Source: Sacculina carcini (Eukaryota > Arthropoda > Thecostraca > Sacculinidae). Taken from it: a stretch of DNA of 64,000 bases. The notes under the pieces are model-generated. The model saw only the letters and a program-made list of their open reading frames with translations. It had not been told where the DNA came from and did no database searches. The stretch lies in the NCBI GenBank assembly GCA_916048095.2, contig OU696585.1:4836145-4900144 (forward strand), written 5' to 3'. Positions 33,739 to 44,445 of the stretch are shown here, piece by piece; the stretch's first letter is position 1, and each line of letters begins with the position of its first letter. Made by a program: the position numbers and the translations under genes.

Positions 33739-33785
33739 CAGACCCACCCGCGAAATATAAATTTTATTATTTTTAAGTATGCTGC
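33690..33785. repeat. (TA)n plus inverted pogo/Tigger-like end
   Basis: (TA)n at 33690-33736 is followed by ccagacccacccgcgaaata and further sequence to about 33785. This is the reverse complement of 30527-30626, so an inverted pair brackets the 3.1-kb gypsy/Penelope block. Confidence 0.7.
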
Positions 33786-34024
33786 ATTGTACACACAGAC
33801 ACACAAACACGTACGGACATGCAAAATCACGTCATACATTTGAATTCCCAGCTCACACGCATTATTCACCATTGCTCTGAACATAAAAGCAACCGTTTGT
33901 ATCAATAAAGAACACACTTGACTACTCGACTGATCGTGTTTATCATCGACGTAGCTAACATTGGTGACCCCGACGTGATTGATTGGCACGTATGACACAT
34001 ATGAGTATTGCTACGGTGTCAATG
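33786..34024 (+). mobile_element. Gypsy LTR fragment with primer-binding site
   Basis: A fossil LTR. It ends near 33968 in gatcgtgtttatcatcgac and ctaaca, followed by tggtgaccccgacg, a plausible primer-binding site. The layout closely parallels the LTR end at 44754-44790, so the two belong to one CsRn1-like family. The interior is lost where the R2-like LINE begins, near 34025. Confidence 0.6.
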
Positions 34025-35571
34025 CTGACTATTCGTTATCCAATCAGCGTCACGATAGCAAAATGATGGGCTGTATCATTTGATAGGGCAATGATATCGG
34101 GTGTGAGATACTGACGTGAGTCATTCGCACGGATGTTGACGGCAGGTTCGTAATGAACGCGTGCACCGTTCTGGGACAGCATGTCGCCAATCTGTTCACA
34201 CACCCAGTTGTGATTCTTCGCGGGTGCCACATCGTCGGCACACACGAGATTTGCTGTGCGGTTCACCGCGGGTGAGGTTTACGCGGAATGGGAGGTCCTC
34301 GCCCAGAAGTTTCACTCCGTACACGTAGTCTGAGCCACTCATATGAGACGGTTTTCGTATCCAGTTATTTCCAAGCTTTCCCGCCCTTGAGTCGAATTGA
34401 CTGCCAATTTTCGTTTGCCTATATTTGGCTACGCGTTTTGTTTCGAGTCGCCGCTTTGTGATTGCGTGTCCTTTAGCGACAGCGTCAGGCACGTTCAACC
34501 AACGCCACCTAGATACAGGCCCTTTCACGAAAGTATGACGTCATCGTCACGTCACACTGTGCGGAGAAGTTTTTCAACTGTCAGCATGGCAGTTGCACGT
34601 TAGCGAGCGCACGTGGTTAGTGTTCTCGCGTGTTTAGTGTTTTATCGCGTGCTATTCTTGGCGATAATTGACGTATTTAGTGAGTTTCACTTCAGTGCGG
34701 TTTAGAGTGAAGTGCGAATTTGTCAGATTTCGTGTCAAGTGTGATTTGCGCATCCATTTTGTGTTCATCACTCGGATGATTCTGCATATCATCATCCTGG
34801 ACATTTTGCTGCGGTCAGAGTTTTCGGTTAAGTGGATATATTCAGTAAAATATGTACATCTCTTCGTATGTAAGTAGTTTTGTATTAATTAAATGCTAAT
34901 GTTAAATAATGTATCACTATATTGATATTAACGTCAACTGATGTTTGCACAGTTTAGTGTTTGGGTATCGATTTTCGTCTAGCTGGATAACATTTGGATG
35001 ACGTTTTTGTAATGCTTATATTATAGGTTTCACTTAATTCACTTGCGGTACGGTTATATCATTGTAGTGAGATTCGTTTCAGTATGTGTGGACTTAAGCG
35101 TCTTGTATTTGCTGGCTTGGAATTATCCCTAGTGTTCGCAAGGTGCTGACGAGGATTGTAGATATCACGTGGCGGATATCGAGGGTCTAGGCTAAATGTG
35201 TAAGGACTCGATAACATTGAAAACGCTAATTCTTAAAAAACGCTTAAGTAACGCACAAGAACGTTTCTATATTTTTCATAGAGTTTAGGTTAGGTTAGTT
35301 TTAGCGTTCTAATGAAATGTGCTGCCTTTGCAGGAGGCGAGGGACTGGAAGAAATTCTTTAAATGAATTTTTCTCAATGTAATGTTCTTGAATCCTTACA
35401 AATTTAGCGTCAACCGATATCGAGTGTTGTGTGGGTGAGTGGTGCTGTCTTGTGAGACAGTGAAACCCCACGCGCATCTCTCTCAGTACACGTGTATCTG
35501 TTTCTGTGTGCGTCCTGCATTTTAGTGAATGTTGGTGTTCACATCCCCATAAATAATTTAAGTAATAACTA

Positions 35572-35625
35572 GGGCTATTAAAAGTATCCTAAAAACAGAA
35601 AATAATAACCTAAAATATACATGTG
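35572..35625. mobile_element. Fragment of the TA-flanked MITE family
   Basis: After a TA, gggctattaaaag and a following cctaaaaa word match the reversed right end of the element at 10978-12179. Only about 50 bp are present, inside the P-element leader. Confidence 0.5.
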
Positions 35626-36595
35626 CTCCTTCGCAAAGGCTAAATTATGTGTGTGCGTGAGCATAGTACATGTATGTGAGTGTCCACGTCTACATGTAAG
35701 AATAATTTGCTGACTGTATTATTATAAGGGGGCACTGATTCGTCTCATGAGTTCAAGCGTGGGAAAATGACACCGTCTCACGCTGCAAGCATCACATGAT
35801 ACTCCCTGTCTCGTGCGTATTGACAAGTGTTACTGCGCAGTATCGAGTATAAAGAGCTCAGACGTTACATTATCCCACGCTCCAAACATGTACTCTGGCT
35901 CATGTGAATTTCTCAATATGATGAGAAGTAATCCAGCGTATCCAAAAGCATATACATTAGCCAGTGCCACAGAATAGAATATAATAGTAATAGCAAACAA
36001 ATTGGCAATAATAGCAAGCAAATGTAGGCTTAGTAACAACAACAAAAACAACAACACATGTATTTGATATAGCGCTCTAATTATCATAGGCGCGAGGAAC
36101 GGCTAGCTATAAAATGTATACAAAGTGGAATTAACAAAACAGTATCGCATAAACAAAGATATAAGCAGCGATATACTATGAAGGAACAGCTGAAAATAAC
36201 TACGGATCAAAAGATCACAGTTATTCACACAATATAATTATTCATCAGAGGAGACACCGAGGAGATATGTACAAAGAGAAGTGGAAAAAGACCTGTAAGA
36301 GAGAGAAGATCGAATTAGTAAGCAATATACATGTGTAAGCAAGCAAATGTAAAATTTTGACAGCCAAACAAATAGCATGTTTTCATTTTCAGAGCTTATA
36401 TATCAACCAATTTTCCTTCTTATTCTAATTTATACACTTTCTATGCCTGGGAAAAGTTACTAAACCCCGTTACTGAATTAGAATGGTTTACTTCGATACA
36501 GAACTTGTTTATCTTTCGTGATTGTCTGTATCTCAGTGTTGTGCGAGTTTGCTAGGTTTTTTGTTTGTGTTAGTTGGCACGCATTATCAGGAGAG

Positions 36596-39571
36596 ATGCC
36601 TTCTATGTGCTGTGTTCCGGGGTGCAGAGGAAACTACGACGCAGAACACAAAGTCAGCGTGTTCTCGTTTCCAAAAGACGAAGAACTCAACAAAAAATGG
36701 CAGAGGGCTATAAAGCGTGACATGGAAATAACCAAGTACACCAGAGTAAGTTGAATAGAAAGTGCTTAATATTTATTAATGATCGTTTTTACTCATGAAG
36801 TTTAGCTTCGTACAGCTTGTGATATACGCGCTTAAATCAGATACCGCTATAAAACATGTGTTCATCCCAGAGAGAGTAGGTACAGAGTTCTATGTGGTCA
36901 TGCTCAAACAATTGGGTCGTTTCAGGTATGTCACCTCCATTTTCGCGAGTGTGATCTGGTGAAATTTTGTTCAGCCGTCGACCCAGCGACTGGCAAGAAG
37001 ATTGTCGCACCGCTGTCTAAAATCAGACTGGCAGAAGGAGCAATACCGTGCATATTTCCCAATTTGCCATCGTATTTGTCAACTCCGTCGACTTCAAGAC
37101 AGGCTCCCAGCGACAAAAAACAACGACGTGAAGAAAAGCAGATTGAAGCAGCCATCAAAGCAAGTGTCGTCGAGCACGAACAATTTCTAGAGGCTAGAAA
37201 AATCGAGAATTTCTCCTCATTGCAGTTGAAAGTGCATGAGATTGTTGATGACAAACATTGGAATTTTATTGATTCAACGTCGAACTCGGTGAATATTTGT
37301 CATGTGACCGCTTGTGATGTCAGAGTTCAGCACTGTGTTTCTATCGATTGTAACTTGTCTGTTTCGGTGTTGATCGAAGGTGTGAGAGTGAACAAGGTTG
37401 ATGCGAGTGTTTTTCCGTCCACTATCGGTACTGTTGATGATCTGCGTGCACTTTTGTCCTCCGTTTCTGGTATCGATAGGTGCAAACAGCAGTCAACTGA
37501 CTTCATTGCCATCATTCAGCTAGTGGTCACCTTGCTGAGGTCATTGTTGTGTTCTGGATGCAAGCATGAAGGTGTCATTGAGTTTGTATGTGAGCAACTG
37601 CGGTTGGTAACACAGTCTCAACTGAAGTATTCAACAGACTTCACGGTTTTCTCGTCTCTGCTGTATTCTCTGTCTCCGTGTGCGTATAAGTTTGTTCGTC
37701 GTTCACGTAGCATAATCTTGCCATGCTATTCAACCATTCGACGTATCAATATGTCATTCAACACCGACCCCATGAAAGAGCAATCCGAGTCTTTTTTGAG
37801 CTACATCAAACAAAAGATTGCCTCTCTTCAACCTGAGGATAAAGTTGTATCTCTCTTGATGGACGAGATCTATTTGAAGCCTTCTTTGGATTACAAATGT
37901 GGTGACATTGTTGGGTGCTCTTTTGATGGGAGCGGTGTTGCAACTACTGCATGTGTGTTCATGATAAGCAGCGTACTGAGTGCATATAAGGATGTTGTTC
38001 ATATTCTGCCAGTGATGACTCTCAAAGGAGAAACTCTGTATAATTATGTTCGTAAGGTCATCGTTGGATTGGAGAGTCTAGGAGTCAAAGTGATTTGCGT
38101 TATTTCTGATAACCATTCTGTGAATCGCAGTGCGATGTCGATGTTTGCCAATCCACCTCGTCTGTCGATTGTTTATCAGCATCCAGTCAGCTCAGATCGA
38201 CCTCTGTTTTTCATGTTTGATTCGGTGCATATTTTGAAATGCATCCGCAATAATTGGCTCAACAAAAAGGATTCACTCAAATCCTTTGTATTCCCGCATT
38301 TTTCTGATTTTTCTAAGTCATTGTCTGCTTCATTCGACACTGTTGAGAAGTTGTATACGTTGGAGGCTGGTTCACTGTTGAAGTATTCTTACGGTTTGTC
38401 GCTCAAAGCTGTTCGTCCGTCCAACATCGAAAGACAGAATGTTAAGCTTGTGCTCAATGTTATGAGTGATTATGTAGTGCAGGCTCTGAGATCATTGGGT
38501 GTTTCGAATAATCTTTATTGCGCTGAAGACACTGCACACTTTATTCAGATAATTTTGCGTTGGTGGACAATTTGCAATGTGAAGACACCATTTAAAGGCT
38601 CGAGGTTGAGAAATGTTTACGCTCATCCGTTGACTGGTTCACCTGCTGATGCTAGGCATATTTTTTTGGAGCATTTTCTGAAATGGTTGGATGAGTGGAG
38701 GTTAGGGAGCAATATGGTCGGCTTGACTAAAGAGACGTTTATGGCTGTGTATCACACAACGCATGCACTTTGTGAAATCATGCAGTATTGTGTAAATGAG
38801 TTAGGTTTGTCATACATTTTGCCAGGAAAGTTTCAGACGGATTGTTTAGAGGAGCGGTTTGGTCAGTACTGGAGGTTGTCAGGTTGCACTTATAATATTT
38901 CCAACCGTCAATTATTCGAATGTGAAAAAAAAATCAGAGTAAGATCATTGATTGATTTAAAATTGCCCGTGCTCAAAGGTATTATCACACTTAAAGATGT
39001 TACATGCTCACCAGAATACCATCCCGATAGATTAAGACAGGCAGCCGAAGGTTTTATTATTTATATTTGTAGTGCAGATATCGAAAATTGTTATAAATAT
39101 CTCCCTGTCATTGTTTATGTAGCCGGCTATTGCTCCTATTCTATTTCAAAAAAACAACAGTGTGATTCATGCAAAACTATCTTAACTACAAAAAATGAAC
39201 CAATATCACCAGAACGTTTTTCCTATGTTAAAGGTATAGATAGAGGATGTTTATTTTATCCAAGTGATACCGTTGTTAATATTGTCATGTTTTCTTATTT
39301 AACTGTTAAAAAATGTTTTGAGTTTAGGGAGTTTTCGACTGTAGGTAGGCAAAGGGAAATTGCTCTTTTTCACATTTTGCAACAGCTCAATGACCACGGA
39401 ATAATTTTTAATACCTCGCATTGTGTTAACAACCATAGCTTAGATTCAGTTGTAGAGAAAATTGTGTGGGCGAGTGTGAACGTTCTTCTTAATAATTATT
39501 GTTCCCATCAAAATTCATGTATTTGTGCCAAAAATTTGAAACGAAAACTGTCTACCTTGTCGCGTGTGTAA
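36596..39571 (+). CDS. P-element transposase with THAP domain (two exons)
   Basis: Exon 1 is 36596-36745 and exon 2 is 36926-39571, joined by a 180-bp GT-AG intron (gtaagt ... tttcag), giving 931 residues. Exon 1 encodes the first part of the THAP zinc finger (MPSMCCVPGCRGNYDAEHK; W in KKWQRAIKR). Exon 2 supplies VCHLHF, completing the C2CH site, and the IPCIFPNLP block. THAP domains bind the transposon ends. The RNase H-like catalytic core follows: likely acidic residues are in LMDEIYLKP (about D363), ISDNHSVN (about D445) and, after FDSVHILKCIRNNW, DCLEERFGQYWRLSG (about E692). The arrangement matches THAP9 and Drosophila P transposase. No stop or frameshift is seen. If the intron is retained, translation ends shortly after residue 50, leaving a truncated THAP peptide. 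Confidence 0.9.
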
Positions 39572-40171
39572 TCGTTGTATGTGTGTGATTTGCCTGTGTG
39601 GTTTTATGATATATTCAATTGTTAAGCTTACAATTGATTTTAACTGTGCAGAAGTGTATTAAGTATGATAAAGTGTGTATTATTGAAAACCAGAGCGATG
39701 ATAGGTTTCCTGCACTAGAAAAACTGAGTGATTGCGGTGTTATGCTTGTTTACTTGTACTGTTCTAAACATCGTAATTTACAATTAATTGCTGGAAAATT
39801 TTGTGCACCTCTGTAAATGTTCTTCTGAACAATAGTTGTTGTGACAGAAATTTATCTACGATTAATTAGAGAAATTGAAGCGAAAACGTTCCGCATTGTA
39901 TCGTGTATGGTCGTTGCATGTTTGTTTTTTTACTGTTTTATGCCTGTGTGGGCTTATAATATATTCAGTTATTATATTTGCAATTGTATTTGAAGCTTCT
40001 TATGTTGGTAACATGATTTTCAAACTTAATTGAGCCGGAATGCAAGTCAAACACCCGCACTAAGCACAATTTCTAATAACAACGCATATCGCCCGTACGA
40101 GTGAAGCCACCGCAATCGATGACGTCATACTTTCGTGAAAGGGCCTGTATCTAGGTGGCGTTGGTTCAACC

Positions 40172-42677
40172 TAACACACCATCGTTTCGCCTCGGTATCA
40201 TGTTTCGCGGCGGCTGCGTATGATCTCACTAACGGGTCTTTGCTGGCCAGAAGGTGTTTTAAACGCTTGACACGCGCCATAGCTACAACCTCACGCATGC
40301 ATGGTAGTCCAATTCCGCCATTGTTTGGGTGCATGTAAAACATGGGCACTGGAGTGCCGTGTGACAAGTGGAGGATTTCTCGCACTGTCTTACGGATTAA
40401 ACCGTCAATGCGGTTGAGCAGGGACTCCGTTATACGCGATAGGCGCAGCATGTGCATGTGCGTTGTTAGCAAGCAGAATCGTAGCATGTCAATTTTCTGA
40501 TATGGCTTCAGACTCGCCTTTTTGACAGCGGCTAGATCAGCTGCGATATTCTGGAATTTTGCTAGCGGTGTGCCCATGGGTGTCAGAGACAATCCCAGGT
40601 ACTTCACGACCTCGTTGGGTTTTCTGTTCTGCAGCATTTTGCCATCGAGTTTGAGAATGTTCTCACTTGATACTTTCGCTATTTTGACGTGGTTGGCTTT
40701 CGCGATGCGGATAGCGTGCCATTTTTGCGCGTTGACGTTCATCGATCTCTCGTGGAAGAACTCACTAGCTCGGTCCAGCAGCCACTGACCCCCGTGTTTC
40801 GTGCCACTCGCCAGTACCAAGTCATCGGCAAAGGCAAAGGCATTTACTCCTCGTCGGTCGGGTGCACCGAACGCGTGCCGGGTTCCCACGCGGTCCAACA
40901 GCTCGTCCATAACCAGATTGAAGAGCACAAGACTCAGCGGGCATCCCTGCTTGACACCGCGCTGAAGCGAGATGGCAGGCGTGGAGCCTCCAGCGTATTT
41001 GATGGTGGTGGTACAGTCGCGGTACATGTCCGTGATTATGTCTTTCAACCCGTTGCCAACTCCGAATCTGTCCATCGCCCTGACAATTGACGAGTGTGAC
41101 ACGACGTCGAAGGCTTTGGTCAGATCCAGGAAGATCAGATTGAGCTCGGTTTTATGGGCATGGCTTGCGCGTAAGGCCTCGCCGATGACGAACAGGTTTT
41201 CGCTGCAGCCGTCTAGCGGCATAAACGCCTTTTGTCTACAGTCGAGCTTGACGCCATTCTGCAAACGCATGGCGAGTATGCGAGCGTAGAGTCGCTGCAG
41301 TAGCGATCCGATGGTGATCGGGCGAAAGTAATTTACTCCGCTAGGACAAGTCGTTTTCGGAATCAGCGTTGTGCGATGGACCTTCCACTGTGACGGTATT
41401 ATGCGTGTTGCCATTACGACATTGAAGATGATGCATAGGGCAGTGAATCCCATCATGTGCACATCGCTCATGCGTATTCCGTCAGGTCCTGCTACTGAGT
41501 GTTTATTGGCCCCATCAACACACTCGCGCACCTCTGAAACCGTTACTGCTCGGAGGTCAATGGCTCTCGCGCCTTTCACCACGGTGAATGGTTTGTCATC
41601 GTTTGGCGATTCCGACTCGAATCGATCCTTGAAGGCAATGTGCGCCTCATTGACGGTGGGCAGGGTATCAATATTGGTTCCACTTGGCGTGCGCAGCTCC
41701 TTGAGGAGATCACCTCGCTTGTGCTTATACAGCTCCTGGTGCTTACGGTAGCGTTGTCGCTTTCGTCCGTTGCGGTTGAGCGTCCGAGTCTCAGCTTGAT
41801 TTTCGGGTTGTTCCCCTGACCGCCGGTATCGTTTTGAGATTTTAGCACCAATTATGTAAGTTATCATTTGGCTGTAGCACTTGTCAATGTCACCGCCCCG
41901 GTTGACATTACGACGGAATTTGTCCGCAGCTGCGATGCACCTTGCTTCCCTTATATCGAAACCATTACCCGTCGCCAGTGGCATGCACTCGGGATTTGCT
42001 GACGACTGGCCTGATTGGTCAGTTTTTACGCCAGCGGACGGACTGCATGTCCCTTCCATGCAAGCACTCTCGCTGTCCGACTCAGAGCTCGCAGATTCTG
42101 GCTGATGCCGTCCTCCTTGAGTAGTCACGGATAACGCAGTGTCATCTGCGGTATCAGAGTCACGCTTGTCAGTTGTGGTCCCACTCGCAGAGTCAGACTC
42201 TCGTCGTTCTCGTTGAGCGCTTACCGATACCTGGCGGACCTCACCCGTGGTACCGGAGCCATGTGTGTCATCGTGGGTCCTGCTCTCAGAGTCGGACTCT
42301 CGTCGTTCTCGTTGAGCACTTTCCGGTACCTGGCCGACCTCACCTGTGGTACCGGAATCATGCGTGTCATCCTCGGTCCTGCTCTCAGAGTCGGACTCTC
42401 GTCGTTCTCGTTGAGCACTTTCCGGTACCTGGCGGACCTCACCTGTGGTATCGGAATCATGCGTGTCATCATCGGTCCTGCTCTCAGAGTCGGGCTTTCG
42501 TCGTTCTCCTTGAGCCTTCTCCAGCACCTGGCGGACCTCACCTGTGGTGCCGGAGCCATGCGTGTCATTGCTCCCCGTGCCTTGTATTTGATTTGCTGCC
42601 GAGCTCAGTGCCAACTTGTAATGTGGTTTTTGCGGAGTGCCGCGATTTGGTCGCATGCGTACTGTGGAAAACAGCAC
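40172..42677 (-). pseudogene. R2-like LINE reverse transcriptase ORF
   Basis: A long uninterrupted minus-strand frame. An acidic repeat region comes first, then KFRRNVNRGGDIDKCYSQM, AGPDGIRMSDVHMM and WKVHRTTLIPKT. The reverse transcriptase motifs are YFRPITIGSLLQRLYARIL, LNLIFLDLTKAFDVVSH, GVKQGCPLSLVLFNLVMDEL, the catalytic AFADDLVLAS and VKYLGLSL. The thumb region ends EAKRWCVRLNQ, where the P element begins. The frame then reads into the P terminal repeat and stops. The catalytic DD pair is intact, so this half decayed little before or since the P insertion. The remaining C-terminus is at 34025-34492. Confidence 0.8.
42180..42575 (-). repeat. 99-bp tandem repeats inside the R2-like ORF
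   Basis: Four consecutive 99-bp units (about 396 bp) each encode 33 residues of the pattern DTHxSxTTGEVxQV.E.AQ.ERR and SDSESRT.DD. The units differ by a few substitutions each. They keep the frame open and lie between the zinc finger and the reverse transcriptase. Confidence 0.85.
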
Positions 42678-43070
42678 ACGATGTATTGATTGATACCTTT
42701 ACCACATAGTGCGCGACCTGGAAACGTTATTTCGGCACTTGCTAAATCCGCCAGGATATAATTGTTGAACAAGTTTCGATTTTATGGCTCGGGCAGAGAG
42801 TCATTGTACATTGCTGGGTGCGCTCTTTTGCAATGTAATCTCATTCCTGATTTGGTATTGAAGAGCCTCTCACACCCTTGGCACTTGAACAGCGTTGACT
42901 GGGGTTCTCAGCCTGAACCGTCAGCCGACATTGGTTGTGTTTGGGTGGAATGCAGTGGAGGGCTCGCATCTGCATCTCCCTGGTCAGATCCCTTTCTTAG
43001 CGCCTCCAGGCCCGGAGATGCCAGGTTGTCATGATCGGTTTCTGATGGACGCTGTTGTGGGCCTCCAGCA

Positions 43071-43072
<2 letters not shown>

Positions 43073-43137
<65 letters not shown>
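43073..43137. repeat. (TA)n microsatellite
   Basis: About 65 bp of alternating A and T separate the R2-like LINE from the Penelope-like fragment. Similar runs are at 30576-30626 and 33690-33736. Confidence 0.95.
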
Positions 43138-43141
<4 letters not shown>

Positions 43142-44445
43142 TATTCACATTCAGACAAACGAGATTAAACTGGATTGCCGCTTTGCAGTTTTCAATCTTC
43201 TTCTTGGTCGTCTCGATCGTTCGTGCGAGTTTTTGATGATCGCTGTTGAGCTTGTGCAGTAATTCGCCGATGTGTAACGTACGAATTACTGCACAAGCTC
43301 AACAGATTGAGATTAACAGAGATTAACAGTTTAATCTCGTTTGTCTGAATGAGAATATTCTTCCAGGCTACACCAATACCGATGTGTAACGTTTCGGAGC
43401 AGCCGGTCTCTATCTTCAGACAATGTGGTCAAATAAATGCCGTTTGTTTTTTTGTCGATTATATGCTATATAGGACGTCGCTTCAATGTGCTATTTTCAC
43501 ACCTCGTGTATGCGCGCCGTGTGGGAAATTCACATCTATGGTCTATCACACGTATGGCTCACGCTACTGCGCGCGGCCGTTTTTGGCACCTCGCGCATGG
43601 GCGCGTCCAGGTCACTGCTTGATGGGGGTCTTTGGGTGGGGAGAACACCATTTTCCTCCAATTGCACGTTGATTTTTGGGCGCATTGCTGTGATGTATAT
43701 CGCTTTCAAAAGCTTCAAACGCCTGTTGTCCATTTCGTGCGCCAGTATCTCTGTTCGTGCCACTATTTCTTCTCGGCTAATCTTTCTGCTATGCACCGAC
43801 GCACTGTGGTGTTTGATAGCACCGCTGCTGAGATGGCAGGTCAAACGGCGCGACAGCGCTGTTGTCATACCGATGTAGGAATGAGGTCCGCACCCCTCAT
43901 CGTTTTCACAGGTGTACCGGTAGACATGATGTCGCTGCAGCTTGTCTGGCCTGTCATTGCATGATTTGTTGCGCAATATTATATTTGATGTTTTTTGTGA
44001 GCGATAATAAATGATCAATATGACCTTTATCTGATCCAGTGGGTCTCACATTCTTCTCGATAATCTCCTTCATGATGCGTTCTTCGACTTTGTGCGCAGA
44101 AGACATACAATTTATGTAGTATAGTGATTTGCCGTTGAGCGTCGCTCAAAGAGTTGTTCTCAAAATGTTTGTTCAGCACTGTAGCAATCACTTCTGAAAT
44201 TTGCACGTTCGGATAACCGTTGTTGAGCAGCACCTGTGTGAAACGCTCGAGCTCTTTGTGCGTTGAAGCCCAGCTTGGGCAGTGTGTCAGTGCCCGACGG
44301 ATATATGCGCTGGTTGTGGATCGCAGATATCTTGTTGATCATTCACTGATGCCATTCAGACACAGTCCCAGATTTGTGTCATCGTGCTTGAAAATTCGTT
44401 TCCTACAATACGGTATAATTTTTAATTTTCCAAAGTGTACCTAAA
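43138..44445 (-). mobile_element. Penelope-like element fragment with GIY-YIG domain
   Basis: Minus-strand sequence. About 44340-44030 encodes part of the reverse transcriptase thumb region (LLNNGYPNVQISEVI). About 44000-43540 encodes CNDRPDKLQRHHVYRYTC and GPHSYIGMTTALSRRLTCHL, which is a GIY-YIG endonuclease of a type different from the copy at 32.5 kb. Left of it, 43384-43421 reads on the minus strand as ctgaagat ... ccgaaacgttacac, resembling the hammerhead core of Penelope-like terminal repeats. The copy is truncated and broken; the 5' two-thirds are absent. Confidence 0.7.
43148..43351. repeat. Nested inverted repeats in the Penelope-like tail
   Basis: The outer arms, 43148-43171 and 43328-43351, are a perfect 24-bp inverted pair containing cagacaaacgagattaaac. 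The inner arms, 43243-43266 and 43282-43305, are another perfect 24-bp pair containing gagcttgtgcagtaattcg, around a 15-nt loop. Together they could fold into a two-tier stem. Confidence 0.85.

Larger units (their letters stand above)
34501..40163 (+). mobile_element. Apparently complete THAP/P-element DNA transposon
   Basis: 5,663 bp with terminal inverted repeats of about 46 bp (34501-34546 and 40118-40163). They begin aacgccacctagatacaggc and include tgacgtca. Both sides carry the 8-bp duplication gttcaacc (34493-34500 and 40164-40171); read as ggttgaac it resembles the Drosophila P target preference ggccagac. The host sequence is the ORF of the R2-like LINE. One two-exon transposase gene is present (36596-39571). 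The leader 34547-36595 has no supported gene and contains a fragment of the TA-flanked MITE family. The tail 39572-40117 contains a diverged duplicate of the transposase 3' end. Intact ends, duplication and open frame suggest a young and possibly active copy. Confidence 0.9.
34025..43072 (-). mobile_element. R2-like LINE, interrupted by a P element
   Basis: A minus-strand, site-specific-type non-LTR retrotransposon in two parts: 43072-40172 (N-terminus and reverse transcriptase) and 34492-34025 (C-terminus). A P element sits between them. The N-terminal C2H2 finger is CQGCERLFNTKSGMRLHC (about 42880-42820). Then come four 33-residue repeats, an RKRQRYRKHQELYKHKR block, reverse transcriptase and, beyond the P element, a CCHC/restriction-like endonuclease region: FRVNLTRGE, CRRCGTREE and YLTPDIIALS. 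No apurinic endonuclease and no cysteine protease are seen, which favours R2 or a close relative over NeSL. A stop lies between the finger and the main frame, and part of the CCHC motif is deleted, so the copy is dead. The 5' end is cut at a (TA)n run. Confidence 0.8.

Noticed and set aside
33603-33998. Minus-strand frame through the TA run
   Set aside because: The Tyr/Ile run is produced by (TA)n; the flanks are LTR and MITE sequence.
36518-36595. Upstream extension of the THAP frame as the true start
   Set aside because: The extension has no ATG, and the ATG at 36596 sits directly before the conserved THAP cysteines.
39619-39816. 65-codon frame downstream of the P transposase as a second gene
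   Set aside because: It lies between the two diverged copies of the transposase 3' end and shows no domain; it is more likely tail sequence.
42180-42575. Regular 99-bp repeats as a possible CRISPR-like array
   Set aside because: The units are contiguous without unique spacers and encode in-frame protein repeats within a LINE ORF.
42173-42709. Plus-strand open frames opposite the LINE repeats
   Set aside because: They are mirror frames of the tandem repeats on the coding minus strand.
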